64,000 nucleotides of DNA from Paenibacillus sp. KS-LC4. Its GTDB lineage: Bacteria > Bacillota > Bacilli > Paenibacillales > Paenibacillaceae. Under the pieces are notes generated by a model. The model saw only the letters and a list, made by a program, of their open reading frames with translations. It was not told where the DNA came from and did not search any database. Positions 17,223-26,704 of the stretch are shown here, one piece after another; position 1 is the first letter of the stretch, and each line of letters starts with the position of its first letter. Position numbers and translations under genes: made by a program. The stretch covers positions 3,180,501 to 3,244,500 of the forward strand of contig NZ_CP145905.1 of NCBI RefSeq assembly GCF_036894955.1. Reading direction: 5' to 3'.

Positions 17223-18662
17223 ATGCCCGAAAGCAAGGTAAACACGACGCGCGACCTTTATAATGAGCTAGTGTCCGAGCTTGGCAACAGCTCAGATTTA
17301 TCAACAAGAAACTGCTTGATCGGCGAGGAACGCATTCCAGCCTCTGTCGTCTGGATAGACGGTCTCATCAGCAAGCAAAATTTAAATGCCGATGTTATTT
17401 CGCCACTCATTTCTGGAACACAGCAGATGAAGCTGCGGGATCAAAGCGAATCGCCTCTTCAACTGCTTTGCAGCTACATACTGACAGCCAATCATGTGAA
17501 ATTGGTTTATACATGCGAGGAATGCGTGCCTCTGCTCGTTTGCGGCTGGACGATTATTTTGGTAGATGACAGCGACGGAGCCATTGCGGTCAATACACAA
17601 GGTCTTGAAACCCGAAGCATTGATGAACCAGCTTCATCCAGTGTCATTCGCGGCCCGCGAGATGGCTTCGTCGAGGCTTTGGGTGTCAACATTTCACTCA
17701 TACGCAGACGTATTCGCGACAAGGCTTTTCGTGTGGAAACGCTGACGGTCGGCAATGTGTCGCATACCAAAATCGCGATGGTTTATATACATGATCGTGC
17801 AGCGAAGGAAACGGTTGACGAAATACGCAAACGACTTCAGAAAATCGACATCGATGCGGTATTAGAATCACACTACGTTGAGGAGATTATTAAAGACAGC
17901 CCTACCTCCTTCTTTCCTACGGTATATAGTACCGAGCGGCCTGATGATGTGGCTGGCATTATATTGGACGGACGTGTGGCCATTGTCGTCGATGGAACTC
18001 CCTTTGTGCTAGCCCTGCCTTGTACGCTGTTTCATTTGCTTAAGACGACTGAGGATTTATATTTGGCTTACCCTGTAGCTACTTTCATTCGGTGGATTCG
18101 TTACGCTGGTTTTTTCATTACGCTGCTGCTGCCCTCTACCTACGTCGGCATTTTGACCTACCACCCGGAGATGGTGCCTCCGCAGCTCCTGAGCAGCATT
18201 TTGTCTGCACGGGATGGCGTTCCCTTTCCCGTCTTAATGGAGGCGCTAATTATGGAGATCATTTTTGAGGGGCTGCGCGAGGCGAGCATTCGGATGCCCC
18301 GTTCAATTGGTTCTGCCATCAGTATCGTAGGAGCACTCGTTATTGGCGAATCCGCAGTACAAGCCGGTATTATCTCCTCCCCATCGGTCATGATTGTTGC
18401 TGGCACAGCAATCGCCTCCTTCACGATACCTTCCATTTCTCTATCGGGGACGATACGGATGCTGCGGTTTTTCATGCTGCTGCTCGCTTCGCTTGTAGGG
18501 CTTTACGGGATTATTATTGGATTGTTTATGCTGGGAATCCAGCTTGCCTCCATTCAATCGGTAGGCTTGCCCTATTTATCGCCATTCGCTCCGTTTAAGA
18601 AAAAGGAAGCCGAGAAAGCCATATTTCGTGTTCCGTGGTTTACACTTCGCAATAAACGTTAA
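17223..18662 (+). CDS. Spore germination protein, GerA family (A subunit)
   Basis: The 479-residue protein has the two-part layout of GerA-type receptor A subunits: a long soluble N-terminal region (about 1-285) and a hydrophobic C-terminal region with several membrane helices. Family signatures seen are RGPRDGFVEALGVNISLIRRR at about 140-165, the STERPDDVAGIILDGRVAIVVDGTPF region near 240-265, then membrane helices from about 285 (YAGFFITLLLPSTYVG) to 460. It sits in the inner spore membrane and, with its B and C partners, responds to germinants. The start follows AAAAAGGAG. It is the first gene of an A-C-B operon. Which germinant it senses cannot be read from the sequence. Confidence 0.95.
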   Translation: MPESKVNTTRDLYNELVSELGNSSDLSTRNCLIGEERIPASVVWIDGLISKQNLNADVISPLISGTQQMKLRDQSESPLQLLCSYILTANHVKLVYTCEECVPLLVCGWTIILVDDSDGAIAVNTQGLETRSIDEPASSSVIRGPRDGFVEALGVNISLIRRRIRDKAFRVETLTVGNVSHTKIAMVYIHDRAAKETVDEIRKRLQKIDIDAVLESHYVEEIIKDSPTSFFPTVYSTERPDDVAGIILDGRVAIVVDGTPFVLALPCTLFHLLKTTEDLYLAYPVATFIRWIRYAGFFITLLLPSTYVGILTYHPEMVPPQLLSSILSARDGVPFPVLMEALIMEIIFEGLREASIRMPRSIGSAISIVGALVIGESAVQAGIISSPSVMIVAGTAIASFTIPSISLSGTIRMLRFFMLLLASLVGLYGIIIGLFMLGIQLASIQSVGLPYLSPFAPFKKKEAEKAIFRVPWFTLRNKR

Positions 18663-18687
18663 ATTTGAAAAAAAGGGGGACAACCAT

Positions 18688-19857
18688 GTGTTTCTCCACC
18701 TTAGTAGATTTGTCTGCATCCTTAGTATGCTCCTGCTCCTTAGCGGCTGCTGGAGCCAAATCAATTTTGATCAATTGACTGTGGTTTCAGCTATAGGTAT
18801 GGATGTAAATAAACAGGGGCAGCTTCAGGTTACCGTCCAGCTCGTAAATCCGACACTCCCCGTTGCCGCTGGCGGAGGCGTACAGCAGCGCAGAGCGATT
18901 GCTACGTATACGGCAAACGGCATAACCTTTGAAGATGCACTCGAGACGATTCGTAAGCAAGCGAAGAAAAGCCTCTTTTTCTCCCAAACGAAGGTTCTTC
19001 TCATTGGAGAACGTTTAGCCAAAAAAGGCTTAGACGATAGTATGGACTTCTTCTGGCGGGAGCCTAACCAGAATTTCAACTGCTGGGTGATGGTTTCACG
19101 GCACCCTGTCAAGGAAGTACTGACTGACACCAAGGAGCTGCAAGCTGTAGCTGCTGAGGAATGGAAAGCTTATTTTAAAAATAAAACCTACAAGCCGACA
19201 AGCGGCGGCATTCAGCTGTATCAATTTTTGCCTAGACTAAAGCAGTCAGGCTTTCAAGTAGCGGTGCCTGGCTTGCTCCAGGTTGGCAAGTCAGGTAAAC
19301 GGGACCTGGTGATGGAAATTACGGATCTTGCTGTTTTTCGAAATAATAAAATGGTAGGCTGGCTGAATAACGAGGAAACACAGGTTGTAAGCTGGTTGAC
19401 GGAGCTGTCTTCACGTGGCTTGTTCCAGATGACGACCAAGGATAAGAAATCAATCATGTTTGAGTTGAAAAATATCCATATTGCTATGAAGCCAGCATTT
19501 GAAAATGGACAGCTGCAAATGAACGTTCATATGAAAGCCAGAGCTTCCATTAAAACGTCTACGGAGGTGATGGATTTGACGGAGAAAAAAACGACAGATC
19601 TAATCAAAACAGAGCTGAGCAGCGCAATTGCAGCATCCATAGAGGGAGCCCTTCACAAGCTCTTTCACACCTACAAAAGCGACGCTGTTGGCTTTGGAGA
19701 AACGATCCATCGCAAAGATCCAAAAAGCTGGGAATTGCTGAAAGAGAGCTGGAATGAGGAGCTTGCTAACATTAAGGTGAAGACCGACATTTCTATCGAG
19801 CTTATAAAATCCGGCTTGCTTATTGACAGCAAAATAAAAAAGGATGATGTGAAGTGA
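18688..19857 (+). CDS. Spore germination lipoprotein, GerAC family (C subunit)
   Basis: I choose the GTG at 18688, 7 nt behind AAAAAGGGGGA, giving 389 residues. This places a lipoprotein signal directly at the N-terminus: FLHLSRFVCILSMLLLLSGC with the lipobox LLSG-C. The longer open frame upstream lacks a ribosome site. After the cysteine the family pattern follows: CWSQINFDQLTVVSAIGMD, and further on ITFEDALETIRKQAKKSLFFSQTKVLLIGE. GerAC proteins are outer-face lipoproteins of the germinant receptor. The gene begins 25 bp after the A subunit stop and overlaps the B subunit start by 4 bp, so the three are translationally coupled. Confidence 0.94.
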   Translation: MFLHLSRFVCILSMLLLLSGCWSQINFDQLTVVSAIGMDVNKQGQLQVTVQLVNPTLPVAAGGGVQQRRAIATYTANGITFEDALETIRKQAKKSLFFSQTKVLLIGERLAKKGLDDSMDFFWREPNQNFNCWVMVSRHPVKEVLTDTKELQAVAAEEWKAYFKNKTYKPTSGGIQLYQFLPRLKQSGFQVAVPGLLQVGKSGKRDLVMEITDLAVFRNNKMVGWLNNEETQVVSWLTELSSRGLFQMTTKDKKSIMFELKNIHIAMKPAFENGQLQMNVHMKARASIKTSTEVMDLTEKKTTDLIKTELSSAIAASIEGALHKLFHTYKSDAVGFGETIHRKDPKSWELLKESWNEELANIKVKTDISIELIKSGLLIDSKIKKDDVK

Positions 19858-20948
19858 AAAAGGGTCTAATTTCATCGAGTGAATTCTTTTTCATTATTTT
19901 TGTCTCGATTACCTCGCTCACATTTTTCTCGGTTCCGAGCCAGCTGATCTCTAAGGTTAAGCAGGACTTATGGCTGTCGATGATTTTGGGCGCTGTAATT
20001 GATATTTATGTCGCTATTCTTCTTTATCGGCTGGGCAGAATGTATGCTGGACAATCGTTAATTCAATATACACGCAGCATATTAGGAAAAACTGGCAAAG
20101 CTGTCGGTCTTATTTTCCTGCTGTTTTTTCTCGGAGTAATGGTTACAGCCATGTGGATTTACTGTGATTTCTTGTCTAGAACCCTTATGCCCGAAACCCC
20201 TCGGTTAGTCTTCTCCATCTCGATGACGATATGCGCCGGGCTTGCTGCCGTAAAGGGTGTTGAGGCCATTGCAAGATTGAGCCAAATTATTGGCGTCATT
20301 ATCTTGCTAACCTCCATTGTGTTATTTACCAGCTCCATTCCCTATATTGAGCTGCACTATCTGCTCCCACCCTTCGAGCACGGTATATTTCCCGCCGTGC
20401 GAGGCGCGATCTATCCCGGCAGCTGGTTTGGGATTTGCATCATGATGGGAATGCTGATGCCGCATATTAAACAACAAAAGAGCATTTTAAAAATGAAGGT
20501 CTACGCCGTCATACTCGGCACTTCCATCATGACGCTTTATTTGTTATACAGCATACTGGTGATGGGTCCTATGATGGCAGCGCATTTTGAAAATCCCATC
20601 TATATTCTGTCGAGAATTACGCAGTTTCTTATTTTTGAGAGAATCGAGGTGCTGCTGCTGCTTATCTTTATTTCGGGCTCATTCATTACGATCTCAACCT
20701 TGTATTACGCTATTTCGGAGGGAACCGCGCAGTGGCTCGGAATGAAGTCCTATAAACCATGGGTATATGTGTTCGGCGCTATACTTATATTGAGCCCTAT
20801 GCTCCCGTACAGCACCGAAGGCCATATCGTTGATCGGTATTTAAGCTATTGGTTTCCGCTCGTAACGCTCATTATTGAAGGCGGATTAATGACCTTCCTA
20901 TTCATCTGTGCCATGATTAAGCATCGGGCGAGCCGCTCCTCTTCTTGA
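19854..20948 (+). CDS. Spore germination permease, GerAB family (B subunit)
   Basis: The 364-residue integral membrane protein has about ten hydrophobic helices and belongs to the APC-superfamily GerAB group. The N-terminal ISSSEFFFIIFVSITSLTFF and the later MMGMLMPHIKQQK and YILSRITQFLIFERIEVL are typical. B subunits are thought to bind the germinant or conduct ions in the inner spore membrane. The GTG start overlaps the C-subunit stop (GTGA), showing coupling. A GC-rich hairpin covers its stop codon. Gene order A-C-B is common outside Bacillus subtilis. Confidence 0.94.
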   Translation: MKKGLISSSEFFFIIFVSITSLTFFSVPSQLISKVKQDLWLSMILGAVIDIYVAILLYRLGRMYAGQSLIQYTRSILGKTGKAVGLIFLLFFLGVMVTAMWIYCDFLSRTLMPETPRLVFSISMTICAGLAAVKGVEAIARLSQIIGVIILLTSIVLFTSSIPYIELHYLLPPFEHGIFPAVRGAIYPGSWFGICIMMGMLMPHIKQQKSILKMKVYAVILGTSIMTLYLLYSILVMGPMMAAHFENPIYILSRITQFLIFERIEVLLLLIFISGSFITISTLYYAISEGTAQWLGMKSYKPWVYVFGAILILSPMLPYSTEGHIVDRYLSYWFPLVTLIIEGGLMTFLFICAMIKHRASRSSS

Positions 20949-20959
20949 GCGGTTCACCC
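20926..20959. terminator. Hairpin at the end of the germination operon
   Basis: Arms CCGCTC / GAGCGG are extended by GA/TC and GGG/CCC with single mismatches around CTCTTCTT. It overlaps the last codons and stop of the GerAB gene and separates it from the convergent LacI gene. No T-run follows, so termination is uncertain. Confidence 0.4.
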
Positions 20960-20981
20960 ATAAGTCAATGATGGTCTGCTC

Positions 20982-22001
20982 TTATAAATGAATCGAGCTT
21001 GTCGAATGTCTAATAATGAGCTCGGGCTCCAGCACGAAACGTTCTGCTTTTGCAGAAGCTGATTTGCTTTGCAGCGCTTCTACCAGCAGATCAACAACCT
21101 TTTTCCCCATCGCTTCAATAGGCTGTGCAATAGTCGTCAGCGGCGGATCACTTACCGAGGCCAAAATCGTATTATCAAAGCCGATTACCGATACATCACG
21201 CGGAATACGAAGCTTAAGCTCCTTCGCTGCCTGCAAGGCGCCGATAGCGAGCAGCTCATTACAGCAAAACAAGGCGGTAGGCCGTTCCGTCAGCTTCAGC
21301 AGCTCCAGCGCTTTGCGCTTGCCATCCTCCAGCGTGTAGTCGCAAAACTTGACGGAGGCGTCAGACCAAGGCAGCCCAGCTGCTTCGACGACACTTCTAA
21401 ATCCCCTGACCCGCTCCCGGCTGCTGCTGACCTTCATATGCTCGGCAAGCACCGCGACCCGTTGATGCCCTTCCTCAAGCAAATGCCGAGCCCCAAGCGC
21501 TCCCCCTTTGAAATCCTCCACAATGACTGTATGCACAGCGAGAGCAGGCATGTCCCGCGCAATTAGTGCTACAGCAATGGACTGCGTCAGCAGCGGCTTA
21601 ATAATATCCTCATTATCAATCCCGGTACCGATAATGATGCCGTCCACGCTTTTTTGCCGCAGCAGCGACAGATAGCGCTCCACTCGCTCATCTTTATTGT
21701 CGGTGCTGCATATGACGAGGCTGTAGCCTAAGCGACGGCTCTGATCCTCAACGGCGCGGGCAATTTCGGCAAAAAAGGGGTTGGATATGTCTGGAACGAG
21801 CAGTCCGAGCGTAAATGTTCGTTTTCCAGTCAGCGCGGAAGCGATTACACTTGGCTGGTAATTAAGCCGCTCCATTATGCGCATGACTTCATTGCGCCGT
21901 TCTTCGCTGATTTTTCCTTTGCCATTAATGACCTGGGAAACAGTCGCAATCGAGACTCCCGCTTCCTTTGCGATATCATAGATGGTGGCTTTCATAGACA
22001 A
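20982..22001 (-). CDS. LacI-family transcriptional regulator, probable repressor of the iol operon
   Basis: The 339-residue protein has an N-terminal LacI helix-turn-helix (TIYDIAKEAGVSIATVSQVING) with the hinge helix NYQPSVIASAL, then a periplasmic-binding-like sensor domain (TFTLGLLVPDISNPFFAEIARA; SVIGFDNTILASVSDPPLTTI). It follows iolB on the same strand but behind a terminator and has its own promoter. Bacillus subtilis uses a DeoR-type IolR for inositol genes, but LacI-type IolQ is known from Geobacillus, so an inositol role by position is reasonable. Its likely operators are the AAGCGCTT palindromes in front of iolD. A distinct regulon cannot be excluded. Confidence 0.9.
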   Translation of the reverse strand: MSMKATIYDIAKEAGVSIATVSQVINGKGKISEERRNEVMRIMERLNYQPSVIASALTGKRTFTLGLLVPDISNPFFAEIARAVEDQSRRLGYSLVICSTDNKDERVERYLSLLRQKSVDGIIIGTGIDNEDIIKPLLTQSIAVALIARDMPALAVHTVIVEDFKGGALGARHLLEEGHQRVAVLAEHMKVSSSRERVRGFRSVVEAAGLPWSDASVKFCDYTLEDGKRKALELLKLTERPTALFCCNELLAIGALQAAKELKLRIPRDVSVIGFDNTILASVSDPPLTTIAQPIEAMGKKVVDLLVEALQSKSASAKAERFVLEPELIIRHSTSSIHL

Positions 22002-22029
22002 CCTCCGTTACTTTTGTGCTGGTAGATTT

Positions 22030-22058
22030 ATTATGTATCACATCATGTTATCTTGCAA
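22030..22058 (-). promoter_or_regulatory. Promoter of the LacI regulator
   Basis: On the minus strand TTGCAA (22053-22058), a 17-bp spacer and CATAAT (22030-22035) form a good sigma-A promoter about 30 bp upstream of the start codon. Confidence 0.6.
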
Positions 22059-22078
22059 TGTAATTGAAGTAATTGGCT

Positions 22079-22122
22079 TAAAAGGATAGAAACCAGCCTC
22101 CGCTGAAGGAAAGCTGGTTTCT
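22079..22122 (-). terminator. Terminator of the iol operon
   Basis: A perfect 10-bp inverted repeat AGAAACCAGC / GCTGGTTTCT lies about 33 bp past the iolB stop and is followed on the minus strand by ATCCTTTT. The T-run is modest. Confidence 0.65.
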
Positions 22123-22154
22123 ACTATGTCTGTTGTTAGGTGAAACGTCCTGTC

Positions 22155-22991
22155 CTAAGCTTTGGTTGTTTCCTGGGCTGGTTTTGTCATTATCCAAGCA
22201 TGGTCTGGATCATTATGAAACTTCCAAATGCGCGTAGGTCCAGCCATAACGTTCAAATAATACACCTCGTAGCCCGGAGGCGCACTTACCGGATGGTAGC
22301 CTCGCGGTACGAGAACCGCTTCGCCATTACGAATGACAAGTGTCTCGTCCAGCGAACGGTCATCCGTATACACACGTTGAATGGCGAAGCCCTGCTCAGG
22401 CTCTACGCGAAAATAATATGTTTCCTCCAGCAGCGATTCCTCCGGCAGCGCATCCCGGTCATGCTTATGCGGCGGGTAGCTGGACCAATGTCCGCTTGGC
22501 GTAAAAACTTCAACGACAAGCAGGCTGTCTGCCGGCGCTGTCTCTGGCAAAATGTTATGGATTTGGCGCTCCAGATTGCCATATCCGCGCTGTTCTACAC
22601 CTACAGCATCCGGGGCAATGAGCCTCGCTTGATGCTGGCCTTGGCCAGGCGCAGAGCAAATAGCGATATCCAGCGCGGTTACGGCTTCAATATGATAAAA
22701 ATCGTCATTAGGCACATAAACCGAAAACGGCGGGATTTTCTCAAATACGCTCATCCGCTGGCCGATATTGCTCCATTTTTCATTTTGCGTCTGTACATCC
22801 GCACGTCCACTCAACAGGACGAGGCACACTTCATTTTCATCCGTGCTCTGCTTAAGCTGCTCGCCCGGCTCCAAATGAACGATTCGAAAACCGACATACT
22901 CCCACCCTGCGCTTTGCGGTGTTATGTTCATAAGCTCGCCCTGCTCGTCTGGAGCAGCGCTTGGTTTTACGATTAGCTCTGACATTTGCAT
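22155..22991 (-). CDS. iolB: 5-deoxy-glucuronate isomerase
   Basis: IolB isomerises 5-deoxy-D-glucuronate to 2-deoxy-5-keto-D-gluconate in the inositol pathway. The 278-residue length fits, and the paired cupin core is visible: HWSSYPPHKHDRDALPEESLLEE (the metal-binding HxH and E), then YYFRVEPEQGFAIQRVY and the C-terminal LVPRGYHPVSAPPGYEVYYLNVMAG with a further histidine. It is the last structural gene of the operon, 25 bp behind iolG, and is followed by a hairpin terminator. The ribosome site is GGAAAGG. Confidence 0.96.
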   Translation of the reverse strand: MQMSELIVKPSAAPDEQGELMNITPQSAGWEYVGFRIVHLEPGEQLKQSTDENEVCLVLLSGRADVQTQNEKWSNIGQRMSVFEKIPPFSVYVPNDDFYHIEAVTALDIAICSAPGQGQHQARLIAPDAVGVEQRGYGNLERQIHNILPETAPADSLLVVEVFTPSGHWSSYPPHKHDRDALPEESLLEETYYFRVEPEQGFAIQRVYTDDRSLDETLVIRNGEAVLVPRGYHPVSAPPGYEVYYLNVMAGPTRIWKFHNDPDHAWIMTKPAQETTKA

Positions 22992-23016
22992 ACACTACCT
23001 TTCCGTATCCGTCTAC

Positions 23017-24042
23017 TTACGTCAGTTCATGAAGCTCATTAAGCTTCACAGGTCGTCCTAGCTTCACGGAAAGCTTCGCCGCCTTTGCAATTCGCTCGGC
23101 TTGCAGCGCATCGTTGCCGTCGACCATTACCTTCTTATTTTGCAGCAGCGCTTCAATAAATAACTCCGTTTCCTCTACATAAGCAGCATTGTAGCGTTCA
23201 AGGAAAAAGTGCAGCGGCTTATCCCTCACAATACCTTCCGCGGTGCTGATTTCCGCTGTATTCGGATGATCATTCGTTGCGGCGGCGCTGCCCTTGGAGC
23301 CAAATACCTCAACTCGCTGGTCGTAGCCATATACAGCCTGACGACTATTGTCGATGACGCCAAGCGCGCCGTTTTGGAAGCGCAGCGTTACAATGGCCGT
23401 ATCGAGATCATCACATTCGGCAAATACAGGATCAATGAGGACATTGCCTTGTGCAAAAACCTCCTCAACCTCGCTGCCAGCCAAAAACCTTGCCATATCA
23501 AAATCATGAATCATCATGTCCATGAAAATGCCGCCGGATACCTTGATGTAATCCTTATGCGGCGGGTTCGGATCGCGCGACGTAATTTTCACAATATGCG
23601 TCTCGCCAATCGTTCCTTGCTCCACATGCTCGCGAATCCGTTTAAAGTTATGGTCGAAGCGGCGGTTAAATCCGATTTGCAGCTTTACGCCGGCTTTCTG
23701 TACCGCTTCTACTGCTTCCTCTGTTTGCGAAAGCGTCATGCTGACTGGTTTTTCGCAAAAAATATGCTTGCCCGCTTCGGCAGCCTGTTTAATGAGCGGG
23801 ACATGTGTATCTGTTGAAGAACAAATAAAAATGGCGTTGATTTCAGGGTCTGCGATAAGCGCAGCGCTGTCTTTTGTAACGGTCGCGATGCCGCGAGCCG
23901 CGGCCCAAGCTTCCAGCTCCGCGTTTGCGAACAAATCGCTGATTGCAGCAATTTCTACTTGTGGAAGCCTCAGCAAGTTGTCGGCATGGATTTTTCCGAT
24001 GCGGCCTGCGCCGATAATGCCGATTTTAATTTTTTGTACCAT
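23017..24042 (-). CDS. iolG: Inositol 2-dehydrogenase (Gfo/Idh/MocA family)
   Basis: IolG oxidises myo-inositol to scyllo-inosose with NAD, the first catabolic step. The 341 residues show the Rossmann motif GIIGAGRIGKIHADNL at the N-terminus, the nicotinamide-binding EKPVSMTL with its catalytic lysine near 97, and the catalytic Asp/His pair in MMIHDFDMARFL near 170-180. All are intact. AAGGAG lies 10 nt before the ATG. The gene is fifth in the iol operon, so inositol is by far the likeliest substrate, although the family also contains other polyol dehydrogenases. Confidence 0.95.
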   Translation of the reverse strand: MVQKIKIGIIGAGRIGKIHADNLLRLPQVEIAAISDLFANAELEAWAAARGIATVTKDSAALIADPEINAIFICSSTDTHVPLIKQAAEAGKHIFCEKPVSMTLSQTEEAVEAVQKAGVKLQIGFNRRFDHNFKRIREHVEQGTIGETHIVKITSRDPNPPHKDYIKVSGGIFMDMMIHDFDMARFLAGSEVEEVFAQGNVLIDPVFAECDDLDTAIVTLRFQNGALGVIDNSRQAVYGYDQRVEVFGSKGSAAATNDHPNTAEISTAEGIVRDKPLHFFLERYNAAYVEETELFIEALLQNKKVMVDGNDALQAERIAKAAKLSVKLGRPVKLNELHELT

Positions 24043-24096
24043 TTTGATCGTTCTCCTTTATGCGATTATCCATTATCTGATTAGCAGACCGTTAAA

Positions 24097-25554
24097 CTAC
24101 CAACGAGCGGTTACCATTTTTTTACGCGTATAAAATTCGACCCCATCGGTGCCGTTGGCATGCAAATCGCCGTAGAATGATTTTTTCCAGCCGGAGAAAG
24201 GGAAAAACGCCATTGGGGCTGGAACGCCAAGATTGACTCCGAGCATGCCTGCTTCAATCGTTTCGCGGAATGTGCGGACGTTGCTGCCATCCTTCGTGAA
24301 CAGGCAGGCGCCATTTGCAAACTCGGATGCATTCGCAAGCTCAATCGCTTCCTCCAGCGTCTCAACCCGCGCAATCGCCAGTACCGGAGCGAAAATTTCA
24401 TCCTTCCAGATCGTCATTTCCTTATGAACGCCGTCAAACAAGGTTGGGCCGACAAAATAGCCCTTCGCATCAGCCGCAGCAGCAGCATCTTTGCGTCCAT
24501 CGCGCAGCAGCTGTGCGCCTTCCTGCTCGCCGATTTCAATATAGCGAAGCGTCCGCTCCTTATGCGGTCCACGAATAACCGGACCAAGGAAGACACCGGA
24601 CTCAAGCCCGTTGCCAATGGTGAGGGAATCAGCCGTTTGCAGCAGTTTTTCTACGAGCTTATCAGCTACATCGCCGACAGCGACAACAACTGCGCAAGCC
24701 ATGCAGCGTTCGCCTGCCGAACCGAAGGCAGCATTCGTAATTTCTTTAACCGTCAGGTCAAGGTCAGCATCCGGCATGACGATGGAATGATTTTTTGCGC
24801 CAGCGAGCGCTTGCACACGTTTGCCCTCCGCAGTTCCCGTGCGATAAACATACTCCGCAACAGGCTGCGAGCCAACGAACGAAATGCCTTTCACATCCGG
24901 GTGCTTCAGCAAGCCATTTACGACATCATGCGCACCATGAACGATGTTTAGCACGCCATCTGGAAGACCCGCTTCCTGAAACAGCTCTGCCAGGCGATTC
25001 GCAAGCAGCGGCGTACGCTCCGACGGCTTAAGCACGAACGTATTGCCGCAGGCTATCGCAAGCGGGAACATCCAGCACGGCACCATCATTGGGAAGTTAA
25101 ACGGCGTAATACCGCCGATGACGCCAATTGGGTAACGGTACATGCCGGACTCAAGGCCAGTAGCAATATCAGGAAGCTGCTTGCCCATCATCAGGTTAGG
25201 CGCGCCAGCCGCGAACTCCACGCATTCAATGCCGCGCAGCACTTCGCCATAAGCTTCGGCATAGCTTTTGCCGTTTTCTTTTGTGACCAGCTGTGCTAGC
25301 TCTTCCCAATGATCAACGAGCAGCTGCTGGTATTTGAACAATACGCGGGCCCGTTTTGGTACAGGTGTACGACTCCATGAAGTGTAGGCTTCTTTCGAAT
25401 TGGCTACAGCCTGCTCGACATCTTCATTTGAAGATAACGGTACATAAGCCAATACCTCTTCAGTTGCCGGGTTGTAAACCGCTTCTGTCTGCCCCGATGC
25501 CGATGCTACCCATTTTCCGCCAATCCAATTGCTTAATGTTGCTGTCATATCCAC
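24097..25554 (-). CDS. iolA: Methylmalonate/malonate-semialdehyde dehydrogenase (CoA-acylating)
   Basis: This is the last step of inositol catabolism: malonate semialdehyde to acetyl-CoA and CO2. The 485-residue aldehyde dehydrogenase has the MMSDH-type motif region [18 protein letters not shown], the catalytic cysteine in AGERCMA, and the C-terminal [15 protein letters not shown] block. [19 protein letters not shown] marks the cofactor-binding core. The first codon may be GTG at 25554 or ATG at 25548; both share the AGAGAGG site. It lies 21 bp behind iolC. The enzyme is also called MmsA and could serve valine or propionate metabolism elsewhere, but operon context favours inositol. Confidence 0.95.
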   Translation of the reverse strand: MDMTATLSNWIGGKWVASASGQTEAVYNPATEEVLAYVPLSSNEDVEQAVANSKEAYTSWSRTPVPKRARVLFKYQQLLVDHWEELAQLVTKENGKSYAEAYGEVLRGIECVEFAAGAPNLMMGKQLPDIATGLESGMYRYPIGVIGGITPFNFPMMVPCWMFPLAIACGNTFVLKPSERTPLLANRLAELFQEAGLPDGVLNIVHGAHDVVNGLLKHPDVKGISFVGSQPVAEYVYRTGTAEGKRVQALAGAKNHSIVMPDADLDLTVKEITNAAFGSAGERCMACAVVVAVGDVADKLVEKLLQTADSLTIGNGLESGVFLGPVIRGPHKERTLRYIEIGEQEGAQLLRDGRKDAAAAADAKGYFVGPTLFDGVHKEMTIWKDEIFAPVLAIARVETLEEAIELANASEFANGACLFTKDGSNVRTFRETIEAGMLGVNLGVPAPMAFFPFSGWKKSFYGDLHANGTDGVEFYTRKKMVTARW

Positions 25555-25575
25555 TCAATCCTCTCTGTTTTAAAA

Positions 25576-26583
25576 TTAAACGATGATTTCACCGCGGTTG
25601 CAGCGGTCGATATAGTCTTGAACCTGATCGGCAGACGGCATAGCGTCTGAGCAGCTGTGACTGGAAATAACGATACAGGCAGCGGCACTGCCGAACTCCA
25701 TGCTTTTCTCAATCGACCAGCCCTGCATGTTGCCGTACAAAAAGCCTGCTGCATAGGAGTCGCCCGCTCCAAATGTTTTGATAACCTTCGCCGGGAAGCT
25801 CTTCGCCCGGTGCGAGGCGCCATCCTTCGTGTACGCGATGGAGCCGTCCTTGCCATGCTTGATAATGACAATTTGCGCGGCATAATTGAACCACTTCGCT
25901 GCGGTCACATGATCATCACGCTCCGGATTAGGCTCGAACGTTTCCATATTGTCAAATTCTTCTCTAGTACCCATAATAATATCGCATTTTTCAGCCGCCA
26001 GGTTGTAGTAAATGGCCGTTTCCTCTGGTGAGTTCCACGTATATGGACGATAATCAAGATCAAAGGCAATAACGACGCCATGCTTGCGGGCATAATCAAT
26101 GGCAAGGAACACCGCTTCACGCGAAGGGCTTTGTGCCAGCGCCGTACCCGAGATAAGGAGCATTTTGGAATTAGCAATCAACTCCTTGCTAACCTCCTGA
26201 GGTTTAAGCAGCAGATCAGCAACATTGTCGCGGTACATCAAAATGCTGCACTCCGACGGGCTTTTAATTTCGGTAAAAGCAAGCCCCGTCACTGCACCGC
26301 TGTCATCCGTTACGACGCCCGAAGTGGCAATTTGATTATTTTCCAAATATGTCGTAATAAAACGGCCCATCTGGTCATCGGCCACCTTGCCGATAAACGA
26401 TGTTTTCATCCCAAGCCGGGACATGCCAATCGCAATATTCGCCGGAGAGCCGCCAACGTATTTCGTAAACGTCATCGTCTCCTCCATCGGGCGATTAATT
26501 TCATTCGCATTCAAATCAATGCACAAACGGCCAATTGCTGTGAAATCCAGCGGCTTCGCTGCGTTATATGTGATATAAGACAT
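25576..26583 (-). CDS. iolC: 5-dehydro-2-deoxygluconokinase (PfkB family)
   Basis: IolC phosphorylates 2-deoxy-5-keto-D-gluconate. The 335-residue ribokinase-type fold shows the N-terminal substrate motif TKYVGGSPANIAIGMSRLG and the ATP/anion-hole motif KTFGAGDSYAAGFLYG with the catalytic aspartate. Length fits IolC. GGAGG precedes the ATG. The product is split by the aldolase IolJ, which is not encoded in this operon. Upstream there is a 17-bp tandem repeat in the gap to iolE. Confidence 0.95.
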   Translation of the reverse strand: MSYITYNAAKPLDFTAIGRLCIDLNANEINRPMEETMTFTKYVGGSPANIAIGMSRLGMKTSFIGKVADDQMGRFITTYLENNQIATSGVVTDDSGAVTGLAFTEIKSPSECSILMYRDNVADLLLKPQEVSKELIANSKMLLISGTALAQSPSREAVFLAIDYARKHGVVIAFDLDYRPYTWNSPEETAIYYNLAAEKCDIIMGTREEFDNMETFEPNPERDDHVTAAKWFNYAAQIVIIKHGKDGSIAYTKDGASHRAKSFPAKVIKTFGAGDSYAAGFLYGNMQGWSIEKSMEFGSAAACIVISSHSCSDAMPSADQVQDYIDRCNRGEIIV

Positions 26584-26601
26584 CCGGGGCCCACCTCCAA
26601 T

Positions 26602-26635
26602 AGTTACTTAATGTCATAAGTTACTTAATGTTATA
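26602..26635. repeat. Two tandem 17-bp repeats between iolE and iolC
   Basis: The unit AGTTACTTAATG(T)CATA occurs twice head to tail (26602-26618 and 26619-26635) with one C/T difference. It is A+T-rich and lies directly upstream of the iolC ribosome site. Confidence 0.7.
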
Positions 26636-26704
26636 AAATACTTGATTCGAATTATTTTAAGTAGAAGCATGTATAAGTTCCGCCAAAGGACGAAGACAGT
26701 CGGT

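Noticed and set aside
22140..22976. A 278-codon plus-strand frame opposite iolB.
   Set aside because: It mirrors the conserved iolB gene and shows no plausible protein features.
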